Assembly (NCBI RefSeq): GCF_003367245.1
Contig: NZ_QRGR01000017.1
Location: 28,222 to 92,221 of the forward strand
Direction: 5' to 3'
Source of the DNA: Pontibacter diazotrophicus
GTDB taxonomy: Bacteria > Bacteroidota > Bacteroidia > Cytophagales > Hymenobacteraceae
DNA: 64,000 nucleotides
Within the stretch, counting starts at the first letter, position 1, and every line of letters starts with the position of its first letter. Position numbers and translations under genes: made by a program. Below, piece after piece: positions 45,414-54,172 of the stretch. The notes below the pieces were generated by a model. It saw nothing but the letters and a program-made list of their open reading frames with translations, ran no database searches and had not been told where the DNA came from.

Positions 45414-46553
45414 TCAAAACGCTTCCCCAATCAGGATGTAAAAGCCGGTGCCCTCGTTGGTGAAAGCTATGTCAGCGCGGGTGTAGATGTCCTTTTTAGG
45501 GAAAAGCAGGTAGCGCAGGCCACCGCCACCGGCCACTTTTAGGTTTTTTACGTTCAGGTGGCTGAAATCGGAGAAAACGGTGCCTGTGCTGGCAAATACA
45601 GATGCGCCGATCCTGCTGGAAAAACTCAGGGGCAGGGGCAGAAAACGGTACTCTACCTGCGCAGCCAGTTGGTTCTTGTCACGGAAACGGCCCGTGTAAT
45701 AGCCGCGCATGATGCTTTCGCCTCCCAGCAAGGCCAACTGGTTGAAAGGCGCATTGCCTACGCTGAACTGCCCAATCAGTTGGGCTGCCAGTACGTTGCT
45801 TCTGCCAATGGGCCTGTAGATACGGTTATCTGAAAGGATGGAGGTAAATTTAAAGTCGCTGTTCCAAAGCCGATCATAGCGGATCAGGGCCAGTTCTGAA
45901 AATAACCCGTCCCGCACATTGAGCACGTTGTGCCGGTTATCGTAAATTATACCCAGGCCCAGGCCCGTGTTAGCTGACCCTTTGCTGCCAGCCGGTTCTG
46001 CTACGTAAGTGTCTGTGGGAGCAATAAAGTCAACAGAAGCCATTCGCTGATAATCGATTTGCGGACCCATGTACAGGTTGGGGCGAATCTGGCGCAGCAC
46101 CCGTTCCTTCACCTGAATCTGGGTGGCCTCTACAAGAGCCAAGTGCTCGGCAGGCGAGTCTGGTCCTATGCCGTGGTAGAGCATCGGGAAACTTTGGAAA
46201 CGCAGCTTGCCCAGAAAGAACCACCTGCTCTTATCGGAGTAAAGAGAATGGTCGAACAGGAGGCCATACTGGTTTTCGAGCGTGAAAAAGGTAAAGCCGT
46301 TTATTTCGCTGAGCCTGTTGGTGGTATCATTCTTTGCATAATACACATAGAGGCTGCTGAGGCCAAACTCCAGGTTCGTTTCCGGGGAGTAAGCTAGGGT
46401 AGGGTAAAGGAGGAACTGTGGCTTCGAAGCATCTGTCGTGTCATTCAGCAGTTTGTTGATATACCTGGAAACGAAATTGTGATGCTGCGCCCCAGCCTCT
46501 TGCAAAGAGAAGAGCACAAACGCAAAAAGAAGGAAGATAAAGCGGGTTTTCAT
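45414..46553 (-). CDS. BamA/TamA-family (D15 surface antigen) outer-membrane barrel
   Basis: About 379 residues from the ATG at 46553, which gives a clean signal peptide (LLFAFVLFSLQEAGAQ); the frame is open a further 30 codons upstream but those residues do not look like a leader. The rest is a beta-barrel: FGLGSLYVYYAK-like strands, GLGLGIIYDNRHNVLNVRDG, LALLGGESIMRGYYTGRFRDKN (the conserved RGY motif, here RGYYTGRFRD) and a terminal strand ending in Phe. No POTRA domains precede the barrel, so it is a short member of the superfamily and not BamA itself. Role is unknown; insertion or export in the outer membrane is inferred. Confidence 0.85.
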   Translation of the reverse strand: MKTRFIFLLFAFVLFSLQEAGAQHHNFVSRYINKLLNDTTDASKPQFLLYPTLAYSPETNLEFGLSSLYVYYAKNDTTNRLSEINGFTFFTLENQYGLLFDHSLYSDKSRWFFLGKLRFQSFPMLYHGIGPDSPAEHLALVEATQIQVKERVLRQIRPNLYMGPQIDYQRMASVDFIAPTDTYVAEPAGSKGSANTGLGLGIIYDNRHNVLNVRDGLFSELALIRYDRLWNSDFKFTSILSDNRIYRPIGRSNVLAAQLIGQFSVGNAPFNQLALLGGESIMRGYYTGRFRDKNQLAAQVEYRFLPLPLSFSSRIGASVFASTGTVFSDFSHLNVKNLKVAGGGGLRYLLFPKKDIYTRADIAFTNEGTGFYILIGEAF

Positions 46554-46833
46554 ATTTGAAGACAGTAAACAGACAAACAGTTTTTGTAGTATACCTTGAT
46601 GTTCGGTGCGCGAAGTTATGCAATAATGTCCTACAAAAAACACCTTCGCCCTATATAGATTTTATCTAATTGTTATGGTGTTTTCCTGCCTGGTTCTTTC
46701 TAACAGTAAAAGGGCAGCAATATCCTCTAATTCCTCACCGCAACCGGCACCTCTCGCCGCCGGAACAACGTACTGTTACCAGTACCCGAAAGCCAGCAAG
46801 TGCTGCAGCACAATCAAATTTAATAGTAGGATA

Positions 46834-47136
46834 ATGGAAATAATACACCTAAATCACCTGAATTCCGCCTTCAGGATCTCCGGGAGCGAGGAAAGAAGAA
46901 GCCTTAAAATCAGCAGCGTGTCTGTAGAAAAAGAAACGGATGCAAGCGCCACTTTAAAGCTGGTAGTTTTAGATGAGAAGGACGTCCCTGTTTTTAGCCA
47001 GGAATTATCCGATGGAGGAGAGGTGAACAGTAGCATCGATATAGATCAGGATTTTGCTTTTTATGACCACCTGACCGTGCGTATCACAGCCGAACCCAAA
47101 AACAGCCCTTTTAACGCAACATTAAATTTTAAATAA
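46834..47136 (+). CDS. Small hypothetical beta-rich protein
   Basis: 100 residues from the ATG at 46834, which has an AGTAGGA ribosome-binding site. The frame is open 53 codons further up (to 46675), but that part is Ser/Cys-rich and unlike protein here. The chosen protein alternates polar and hydrophobic residues (LKISSVSVEKETDASATLKL, LTVRITAEP), suggesting a beta-sandwich. No family recognised. A hairpin follows. Confidence 0.6.
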   Translation: MEIIHLNHLNSAFRISGSEERRSLKISSVSVEKETDASATLKLVVLDEKDVPVFSQELSDGGEVNSSIDIDQDFAFYDHLTVRITAEPKNSPFNATLNFK

Positions 47137-47147
47137 TCCCGCTTACG

Positions 47148-47197
47148 TCAGGCTCCTTCTGTAAGCCTAAAGCTGAGGTCTTACGGAAGGAGCCTGA
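47148..47197. terminator. Bidirectional hairpin
   Basis: TCAGGCTCCTTCTGTAAG pairs with CTTACGGAAGGAGCCTGA with one mismatch over 18 bp; 14-nt loop. Lies between convergent genes; no T run. Confidence 0.75.
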
Positions 47198-47320
47198 GCG
47201 TTAAGAGCTATACAACGGAAGTGTAGGTATGATGCCGCTGTAGAAGCCCCTGGAAAAGTGCTACTGAACGAACAGAGGGTTGATTAAATGCTATATGAAC
47301 AAGCACAGCCCCGGCAGTGT

Positions 47321-48238
47321 TTAGCGGGCTGCGAGCACTACACGCACGGGTGTCCACTCTATGTCAGGGTAGCGGCTATTGTCTAGTGGCTCCAGTTTCC
47401 CATTCCCGCTAAACATATTGCGCAGGTACTGCATGCCCTGCCAGGGCGGAAAGACCGCATCGCTCTTGGGCATAATTGTGCGCGTGACTTTGATCATGTT
47501 ATCAAGTGTTCTCAGGCCCCCTACGTGGAATAGGCGGAACTCCTGTCCGGTTACCTCACTCGCAATTTCTTTCAATTTACGGGCACTAACGGTATCGCCG
47601 GCGATGCGGAGGTGCCGCGGGGTGGAAGGGTCAAGCGCTGCTGCGGCGGTGAACGCGGCGGTGTTTTCCACGGTCGTGAAGTCCAGCGGCTGGTCGGCGT
47701 CACTCCAGTAGATAACCCGGTTAAGCGGGAAAAGGATGAGTGGTGCCTCTCCCGCAAGCAGGTGCGTAAACATGCCGTTAAAAATGGAAGTAGCCGCAAT
47801 CGGTGCCTTGTCTAATCGTTCATGAAATTCCTGGCGAAGGTCAAGGTTCCGGTTAGAGCCGCGGGGAGTTTTTGTGAAATCAATGGCGAAGTCGGACGGG
47901 ATAAAGCGGGGAACTCCAGCTTCTATCGCAGCATGCAACAGCACCCGCTGCGCTTCTAAGATTACCTCCTGTAGGCCTGAAAGCGCTGAAACGACACAGG
48001 CCCCACCCGCACATGCTTTGCTCAACTCAGAGACACTCTTGAAATCAGCCTCCACGATAGAAACGCCCTCTCTCCGTAGGGCTGTTAACTTCTCGCTGGC
48101 GCTTCCGGGCCGGACAATTGCCCTCACGTTGGCTCCCCGATGAAGTAGTGACCGGGCGATGCGCCCACCGAGGTCTCCGGTGGCTCCGGCCAGAATGATC
48201 GTTGCATTGTCCGGATCAGTATTTTTTTTAAATGACAT
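47321..48238 (-). CDS. NmrA-like NAD(P)-binding protein (aromatic alcohol reductase-like)
   Basis: 305 residues, atypical short-chain dehydrogenase. Rossmann motif IILAGATGDLGGRIARSLL near residues 15-33 (G-x-T-G-x2-G). The middle FIPSDFAIDFTKTPRG resembles the isoflavone/aromatic alcohol reductase branch. Substrate is not known. Residues past 250 form the substrate domain. A non-coding stretch of 393 bases lies upstream. Confidence 0.85.
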   Translation of the reverse strand: MSFKKNTDPDNATIILAGATGDLGGRIARSLLHRGANVRAIVRPGSASEKLTALRREGVSIVEADFKSVSELSKACAGGACVVSALSGLQEVILEAQRVLLHAAIEAGVPRFIPSDFAIDFTKTPRGSNRNLDLRQEFHERLDKAPIAATSIFNGMFTHLLAGEAPLILFPLNRVIYWSDADQPLDFTTVENTAAFTAAAALDPSTPRHLRIAGDTVSARKLKEIASEVTGQEFRLFHVGGLRTLDNMIKVTRTIMPKSDAVFPPWQGMQYLRNMFSGNGKLEPLDNSRYPDIEWTPVRVVLAAR

Positions 48239-48631
48239 TTTATTTTCCTGGTTTCTTAACTACAACCACATACTCAGGTTATTGTTAATAAAATAAGATG
48301 AGGCTACGCTTAAACGCTGATTCCATTTAATGAGCACAGGTCGGTTTAAAAACCCTCTGCAAAGCATCTCTAATCCAATAAATTCATCAGATTCAGTGCC
48401 TCGGATAGTCACTAACATCTATACAGGGTGGGGAGCATGATGATGGCACCTTTTGAGCAAGGCTGACTGCATCACCATACGAATTGCTTCAGCTAAAGTA
48501 GACATCGAGGGGGAGTGTCCGAATGTGAAAGCAAACTGATGTTTCCTGTATGCCTTCTTGCAAAAATGTTGAGTTGCTTCAGCCACACAATTAAAAAGCT
48601 CTCATGAAAAAAAAGATGCTGGTTTATGCTT
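48239..48631. other. Non-coding region
   Basis: No credible frame on either strand; nothing recognised. Confidence 0.5.
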
Positions 48632-49147
48632 TTATATAGCCTTTTCCAATTCTTCTTCGATTGCGGGGCTCAGCACAAAGATTAAATGCTCGGCAAAAGC
48701 GGCCCTTTCAATTGGCCCGGTACCCATTACGGCCACTGTGCCTATTGGTTCATTAGTTCCGGAAAGAAGAAACCTGCCCAGGTAACTCTCAATTTTCAGA
48801 TTCTGTAGCTCTCTGTCGTCGGGGAAGCTTTTGGTAACGTTAAAAGGAAAGTAGCAGAAGCCCTGGGTTTGCACAGCTTCGCATGGCGTCCCCTGGAGGG
48901 TATAAATTACATTGTCCAGTGCTTCTTCCCCCTTGAGGAAGGCGCAGGTGCGGATGTGGCTTTTGTCTTCAGTCAGTGCTCCAATCATGACATACTCAAC
49001 GCCAGTATGCCTGGTTATGAATGTGGCGGCCTCCAAAAGAAAGCACGCACCTCTGCTCTTGTTCGTCAGCGTAACGGCGTCCTCTAAAATCCTGTTTTCT
49101 TCTTCTCCCGGCTCATATTGCCAGTGATGTACAAAACGGTATTCCAT
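48632..49147 (-). CDS. Stand-alone GAF-domain protein
   Basis: 171 residues. Residues about 28-160 form a GAF domain: YTLQGTPCEAVQTQGFCYFP and the FPDDRELQNLKIESYLGRFL to IGTVAVMGTGPIE stretch are standard for the GAF domains that precede histidine kinases. Here there is no kinase, cyclase or other output domain. Ligand is unknown. Its own start (ATG at 49147) leads into MEYRFVHHWQYEPGEEENR, a short linker. Possible roles are small-molecule sensing in trans or methionine-sulfoxide reductase-like (fRMsr) chemistry; the Cys pattern of fRMsr is not evident. Confidence 0.75.
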   Translation of the reverse strand: MEYRFVHHWQYEPGEEENRILEDAVTLTNKSRGACFLLEAATFITRHTGVEYVMIGALTEDKSHIRTCAFLKGEEALDNVIYTLQGTPCEAVQTQGFCYFPFNVTKSFPDDRELQNLKIESYLGRFLLSGTNEPIGTVAVMGTGPIERAAFAEHLIFVLSPAIEEELEKAI

Positions 49148-49578
49148 TATACTTTAACTTTTGGCAACTAAATTGAAGTTATGCATCCTTCATATGCAAT
49201 GCAAGTAAAAGCTTCACTGCTATGTCATTATACTCTGAACTTGTAACACTGTCTGATTTGGCAAGTGTTTATCACATAAAACTCACGAATTGAAATAAAC
49301 AAACACTGTCAGCTACCCTTACTCTGGATAGTTCATTTTCCTTTTCACTATTGCTTTTACATAGGACTTATCAGAGGCAAAGCCTTCTGCTAAACATGCT
49401 GCGGATTACCTGAGAATACAAAATACCTTTTCCCTGGATTAGTGGCTATGGAAAATATTAGCAGGAGGGGAAGGGGTCAGAACATTACTTAGAGAGTGAA
49501 TTTTTTGAGAATTTACTTTTAACTACTCAGGAAGATGACCTATATTTAAATTCAGTTTTGGTGTTGGTTTTATCAGGT
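49148..49578. other. Divergent non-coding region
   Basis: 431 bases between the GAF gene and the serine hydrolase gene; must hold both promoters. No clear consensus promoter, RNA or repeat seen. Confidence 0.5.
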
Positions 49579-50817
49579 ATGGCCTTTCTTAAAATACAGT
49601 TTGCATTGCTTCGATGCATTATCGCATCCTTTTGCTGTTTGTTCCTGATTTCCTGTCAGGAAACAGGTAATGATATTCAGCTTGATGATTTATTTGAAGA
49701 AGAGGATAGCAGGCAGCAGGTGCTTATTCCGGCTTCGTTTACCCCAGATAGTGCCCGGCAGCTGGGTACTAAGGTTGATTCCATTTTCAAACATTTACAT
49801 AAAAGAAAGGGATTTAACGGAACGGTGCTGGTTACAAAATACGACCAGGTAATTTACAAAGGTGCTTTTGGCTATGCCGATTTTCACCGTAAAGATACCC
49901 TGACCACGAAAACAGCCTTTCAGCTGGCTTCCGTTTCCAAACAGTTCACGGCCATGGCCATCATGATACTGAAAGAACAGGGCAAGCTCAGCTACGAGGA
50001 TAGTGTACAGCAGTATATCCCGGACTTTCCCTACAAAGGCATTACCATACGGCAGCTGCTTACCCACCGGTCTGGCTTGCCTAACTATACCTACTTCAGC
50101 GATGAACTCTGGCCCGACCGCCGCGTGCCAATCACCAACGGGGATGTTCTGAACCTGATGGCGGTGCATCGGCCGCGAATCTTTTACAAACCCAATACTC
50201 ACTTCGATTACAGTAACACAGGATACAGTTTGCTGGCTGCCATTGTAGATAAAGCTTCTGGTATGCCTTTCGCCACATTTTTGCAAGAGCAGATATTCGC
50301 TCCCCTGGAGATGAAGAACACTTTCACCTTTAGTAAAGATATGGCTGTTGTAACGGAAAGTGTGGCAACCGGCTACACCAGTGGCAGACGTAAAAGAACA
50401 CCTGACTATTTAGATACTGTGCTGGGCGACAAAGGGCTGTACTCTACAGTAGAAGATTTGTATAAATGGGACCAGGCCCTGTACACGCAAAAGCTGGTGA
50501 AGAGAGAAACCCTGGAAGAGGCCTTTAGAGGCTCCCGCCCGGAAAAGAAAAAAGACGAAGATTACGGGTTTGGCTGGCGCATCCGCCAGCTAGAGAGCGG
50601 AGATACGGCTGTATACCATGGCGGCTTATGGCACGGCTTTAATACCTACCTGTTGCGAAACCCAAAGGACCACAGCGCCATTATTGTACTAAGCAACCTG
50701 ACGAATGGCAGCTTAAATTATTTGAAAGACGTACGGCGGTTTTTGTACCCGGTACAGCCCGTTATTACAGCCTCTGATAACACGAAACATAGTAAAGCGG
50801 CCAGTGCCCAGCTGTAA
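49579..50817 (+). CDS. Serine hydrolase lipoprotein (class C beta-lactamase/ESTHER-type)
   Basis: About 412 residues from the ATG at 49579; a TTG 7 codons upstream is less likely because the ATG start gives a standard lipoprotein signal ending at C26 (FLISC). S-x2-K is S118-V-S-K121 (LASVSKQFTAMA), Y-x-N is Y211-S-N213, and the third element is HGG in VYHGGLWHGF. The family includes class C beta-lactamases, DD-peptidases and esterases; function cannot be told from sequence. It would sit on the outer or inner membrane facing the periplasm. A palindromic terminator follows. Confidence 0.88.
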   Translation: MAFLKIQFALLRCIIASFCCLFLISCQETGNDIQLDDLFEEEDSRQQVLIPASFTPDSARQLGTKVDSIFKHLHKRKGFNGTVLVTKYDQVIYKGAFGYADFHRKDTLTTKTAFQLASVSKQFTAMAIMILKEQGKLSYEDSVQQYIPDFPYKGITIRQLLTHRSGLPNYTYFSDELWPDRRVPITNGDVLNLMAVHRPRIFYKPNTHFDYSNTGYSLLAAIVDKASGMPFATFLQEQIFAPLEMKNTFTFSKDMAVVTESVATGYTSGRRKRTPDYLDTVLGDKGLYSTVEDLYKWDQALYTQKLVKRETLEEAFRGSRPEKKKDEDYGFGWRIRQLESGDTAVYHGGLWHGFNTYLLRNPKDHSAIIVLSNLTNGSLNYLKDVRRFLYPVQPVITASDNTKHSKAASAQL

Positions 50818-50895
50818 AAAAAGAGCTCAAGCTATAGATAGAGTGCTAGCTGGCAATTTTAAAAATATTCCCGATGCAGAGCGGCTTCATTTTAA

Positions 50896-50934
50896 ATTAG
50901 CCCTCGCCCTGATAGGTGTGGGACGAGGGCTAAT
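50896..50934. terminator. Bidirectional terminator
   Basis: ATTAGCCCTCG / CGAGGGCTAAT, 11 bp perfect, 17-nt loop, between convergent genes. Confidence 0.8.
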
Positions 50935-50973
50935 GTTTGGCTTCTAAATTTCTTCCGGGTGCAGCACGACAAG

Positions 50974-51417
50974 TTATGATACTGCCTTGTTGCCATCTGC
51001 GGTTGCCTTCGCCGGTATATGAAAGGCCTCAACCTGTTGAACACTGTTTTGCCGCGGGGATGCATCGGTTAACGTATGGCTTAAGGTAAGGTATGCATCA
51101 TCGAGTGTGGCAGCCTGGCCAAAAGATTTATCCAATTTCAGTAGCTTCAGCATTCTTTTTGTATTATTGTCTAAGCCATAAAGAAGAACTTGCACACCTT
51201 CATTTTTTAAATGGAGCAGGTAATTAATAAAGTCGCTGAGGCTTTTGTTTACGCGTATGATCTGCTTTATGTCAGAGCAGTCTATCCATAGGAGGCTTTT
51301 CTCCTGTGCTGGAGTATTTAGAATAATCTCATTGATAGCGGAGTCTGTGCTCTTATCCACTATACCCTGAACTATAATAAGGCTGTGCCCATCGTATTTC
51401 TTGTGAGTAATTTTCAT
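50974..51417 (-). CDS. STAS-domain protein (anti-sigma-factor-antagonist-like)
   Basis: 147 residues from the ATG at 51417, preceded by GAAAGGTACCAAA (a good ribosome-binding site); a start 14 codons up is possible. Residues about 5-105 follow the STAS pattern: LIIVQGIVDKSTDSAINE, LLWIDCSDIKQIIRVNKS, GVQVLLYGLDNNTKRMLKLL. The usual phosphorylated Ser/Thr of SpoIIAA-type proteins would fall near DCSDIK, where Ser is present (S59 area). A polar tail of about 40 residues ends the protein. No anti-sigma kinase lies next to it. Confidence 0.75.
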   Translation of the reverse strand: MKITHKKYDGHSLIIVQGIVDKSTDSAINEIILNTPAQEKSLLWIDCSDIKQIIRVNKSLSDFINYLLHLKNEGVQVLLYGLDNNTKRMLKLLKLDKSFGQAATLDDAYLTLSHTLTDASPRQNSVQQVEAFHIPAKATADGNKAVS

Positions 51418-51855
51418 TTTGGTACCTTTCAAAGGGTGAATGTCAACCCTTGCTGACATTTAAGTTTTTTATTGGTTATTGTGTTTGGCAAAGTAACTAA
51501 AATCAATCTTTTACAATGCGCGAAACAACACGGGTTTCGTGTAGGTGTTTATACTTAAATTCCTTTGTATGAGTAGGATGGATTGCTATTGGCCAAAACG
51601 GAAAGGGACAGACACGCAGCGCCTTTGCTTGCAGGCAAAGCAGAATAGAAGCCTGGTTTATATATCAATATAGAAGAGAGATAGAAAGTAGTCCCGTCCT
51701 GCCGTACAGGCTGCGCAGCACCAGGCTTGCCGGTTAAGCAGAAAACAAATTCAGTTATGATAAATGAATTAAGAACCAAATCCTCTCATTGATGCAAAGA
51801 ATGAACATTGGATGAAAACAAGTGTTTGTTCCTAACAGATTAAGGGTTAATACGC
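51418..51855. other. Non-coding region
   Basis: No convincing gene; a minus-strand frame at 51555-51779 is Cys/Pro-poor and unlike protein. The promoter of the next gene lies at 51856-51885. Confidence 0.5.
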
Positions 51856-51885
51856 TTTAGGTATAATAAATCAGCAGTACTTTTG
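51856..51885 (+). promoter_or_regulatory. Putative promoter of the small gene at 51915
   Basis: TACTTTTG at 51878-51885 fully matches the -7 consensus TAnnTTTG, with TTTA (one mismatch to TTTG) at 51856-51859, spacer 18 bases. The leader would be about 23 bases. Confidence 0.55.
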
Positions 51886-51914
51886 TGTGATTAAAAGAAG
51901 ATGTAGCTATAACT

Positions 51915-52163
51915 ATGGACTTGCACAGATTCAACAGCCTCCCAATAGAGCGAAGAGCAGAACTGGTTTCGCAGTCTGGGCGGCTCCTGACCAGGGGGCG
52001 CCAGGGGTGTTACAGCAAGACATTGTACTATATGGGTAGTTTCTTTGCGGAAATGTGGTGTTCGCCGGCAAACAACCACATTGTTTCAGTTCGCGGCTTT
52101 ACAAGCAACGACTGCCTCGAACCTTACCTGGATATGATCGACCTGCGGGACCTGAAGATATAG
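51915..52163 (+). CDS. Small protein of unknown function
   Basis: 82 residues, basic N-terminal half (MDLHRFNSLPIERRAELVSQ) and an aromatic, Cys-containing middle (CYSKTLYYMGSFFAEMWC), ending with DLRDLKI. No signal peptide. I do not recognise a family, but the consensus promoter 30 bases upstream and the protein-like composition support a real gene. A hairpin follows before the convergent gene. Confidence 0.65.
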   Translation: MDLHRFNSLPIERRAELVSQSGRLLTRGRQGCYSKTLYYMGSFFAEMWCSPANNHIVSVRGFTSNDCLEPYLDMIDLRDLKI

Positions 52164-52298
52164 GAGCCTGGCAGTACTATTCTCGGTCAATCAACCTGAT
52201 AAGGATTTATTTCTTTGGGGGGAAATTAGCTATGAAGGGCTTCACATGAACGAACCCTAAACCTCAGCCTTTGGGTAGTTGAACCCTCAAAGGAAAAT

Positions 52299-52330
52299 TT
52301 TGGCAAGGGGAAGAACATTCCCTTGCCAAA
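52299..52330. terminator. Bidirectional hairpin
   Basis: TTTGGCAAGGG / CCCTTGCCAAA, 11 bp perfect with a 10-nt loop, between convergent genes and 6 bases from the stop of the minus-strand gene. Confidence 0.8.
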
Positions 52331-52335
52331 GCTTG

Positions 52336-53346
52336 TTAGTATTTTACTCTCAGCACTTTTCCTTCAGCCAGATTTGAAACATAGGCTGTTCTTAGCCCGC
52401 TCAACTCCATATCAGAGGCAAAGCTAAGCCCGGAGCGTAAAACATTCGTATCGTCTTCTGACACCTTGATTATTTTTCCTGTGCCAGGTATCCAGCCTGT
52501 TTCTCCAAACTCACTGAATTGCAACACAAGCGGAAGTCCATCTATTCCCAGTTCTATATCCACCAGCGTTGTGAGCCCATCCTGGTAAACGGATAGTTGC
52601 CCATCTTTGTCAACTTCGTAAACTTTTGCTGCCCCTTCCAAAAAAGGAAAACCAGTAAGCGTGGTGACAAGAAAGCGGTCCTCATCAAACACAATGCCTG
52701 TGGGTACTGCATCAATATGTGGTGGACCTACAGGAGTAGGGTTTTCTATAGAAGGAAACTGAGCAAAAACACTAAGCTCAGCTGTTTGAGCATCGCGGCG
52801 GATAATAGCATTAGCTCCTGCATCGGCCATATAAAAATCACCTTCAGGCCCTTTTGTTAGTTTGTATAAGTTAGACTCAACAAAGCCCTCACCGAGTACA
52901 AAGCTCCCGATTTCCTGGTACTCCAGTTCGTTTGCCTGAATAGGGGCATCGCTAGGTACATAATTTGCCACCTGCGCCTTATAGAGCCTTCCTTCTGCGC
53001 CATGTAAAATCCATAGTGTCCCATTGTCATATAAAAGATGGTTTAAGCCAGATGGATTGCCTTCCGGGTCTATTACCGATACAAATCCTTCAATTACGGG
53101 GTATATCTGCCCGCTGGGAGTTATGACAGATACCTGGCCATCGTTCATGCCTGTTCCGGCTTCCGCGACCCAAAGTCTGTGGTATTTATCCAGCTCCAGC
53201 CCAACGGGAGAAGCCAATCCTGTTGCAAAGTCTTTTACTTCTGGCTTGGAGGGATCTACCTCGTCCAGGTAATCTTTGAGGTGCTCACAGGAACTAAAAA
53301 CGAAAATCAGCGATAACGCTAGTAGGTGGGAGGTTAATTTTCTCAT
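52336..53346 (-). CDS. ScyD/ScyE-like beta-propeller lipoprotein
   Basis: 336 residues. Lipobox ends at C20 (VFSSC). The mature protein is an NHL/SMP-30-like propeller with repeats such as ASPVGLELDKYHRLWVAEAGTG, FYMADAGANAIIRRDAQ and YVSNLAEGKVLRV. It resembles ScyD/ScyE proteins; those in cyanobacteria take part in scytonemin synthesis, but Bacteroidota members are simply propeller lipoproteins of unknown role. It is transcribed away from the LytTR gene at 53474. Confidence 0.8.
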   Translation of the reverse strand: MRKLTSHLLALSLIFVFSSCEHLKDYLDEVDPSKPEVKDFATGLASPVGLELDKYHRLWVAEAGTGMNDGQVSVITPSGQIYPVIEGFVSVIDPEGNPSGLNHLLYDNGTLWILHGAEGRLYKAQVANYVPSDAPIQANELEYQEIGSFVLGEGFVESNLYKLTKGPEGDFYMADAGANAIIRRDAQTAELSVFAQFPSIENPTPVGPPHIDAVPTGIVFDEDRFLVTTLTGFPFLEGAAKVYEVDKDGQLSVYQDGLTTLVDIELGIDGLPLVLQFSEFGETGWIPGTGKIIKVSEDDTNVLRSGLSFASDMELSGLRTAYVSNLAEGKVLRVKY

Positions 53347-53440
53347 AGCTAATTAGTTAAAGGATTTTTGTTTCAACTAAACGCAGGAAAAAACAGGATG
53401 TTTTATTAATTTAGTATTATTTTTTAATCAAATAATTTAA

Positions 53441-54145
53441 TTAATCATATTCAGCAAAATACGTGCCCTGAGCATGCCCGGTTCCATCAAAGAAGCTTTA
53501 AAATGGCTTGAACTAAATTCGGAGCCTGATTTGATTTTCTGCGACATTCATCTTTCAGATGGGAACAGCTTCGAGATATTCAGAAGAGTAGATGTAAAGT
53601 GTCCGGTTATTTTCACGACGGCTTATAACCAGTACGCTATCGAAGCTTTTAAAGTGAACAGTATAGATTACTTACTGAAGCCGATAATGGAGGAAGATGT
53701 AGCGAAAGCCCTTAAAAAGTATGAGGCATTGCAGAGGCACCACTTAAAACAAGGCTTTGGCAACCTGCAGGGCTTAATTCAAACCTCACAGGCACCGCAG
53801 CCTGCTGCCAGAACAAGATTTTCGGTAAAGCAGGGGCAAACAATCAGGACAGTGCCTACTGAGGAAGTCGCCTGTTTTCTGGCAGAAGAAGGAGTCACTT
53901 TTTTGATGACTTTTCCGGGGAAGCGGTTTATTGTTAACACTACACTGGATCAGCTGGAAGAGCAGCTTGATAAAGCTAAATTCTTCAGGGTGAACAGGCA
54001 ATTTATTGTAGGTATAGAAGCAGTGCAGGAAGTACAGCGCTATTTTAAAGGGAGGCTGATATTAAAACTCAAACCTCCCCTTGAGATGGAACAAACGGTG
54101 AGCACCAACAGAACGGCTGCTTTTAAGCAATGGCTGGATCTTTAA
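53441..54145 (+). pseudogene. LytTR response regulator lacking its N-terminus
   Basis: The first ATG of the frame is at 53474 and gives 223 residues. The frame is open only to 53441. The receiver starts in its second strand: PGSIKEALKWL then D24 in LIFCDIHLSDG (phospho-acceptor), the Thr/Ser in FTTAYNQYAIEAF and the Lys in YLLKPIM. The first beta strand and the acidic pair (D/E-D) that bind Mg2+ are missing, about 30 residues short of normal. A linker and a complete LytTR DNA-binding domain (about 120-223) follow. Upstream DNA is AT-rich with no trace of the lost part. The DNA-binding domain could still act, but phosphorylation is unlikely. No sensor kinase is adjacent. Confidence 0.75.
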
Positions 54146-54172
54146 ATTGCCATCGCCTTCGTAGCTGCTTAT

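Noticed and set aside
46554..46643. 30-codon upstream extension of the BamA/TamA-like barrel
   Set aside because: The extension precedes a perfect signal peptide, so the internal ATG at 46553 is the likely start.
46675..46833. N-terminal extension of the small gene at 46834
   Set aside because: Ser/Cys-rich, unlike a signal peptide; the internal ATG has a better ribosome-binding site.
51555..51779. 74-residue minus-strand frame
   Set aside because: No promoter, no family pattern, poor composition; lies in a gap before a well-placed promoter on the other strand.
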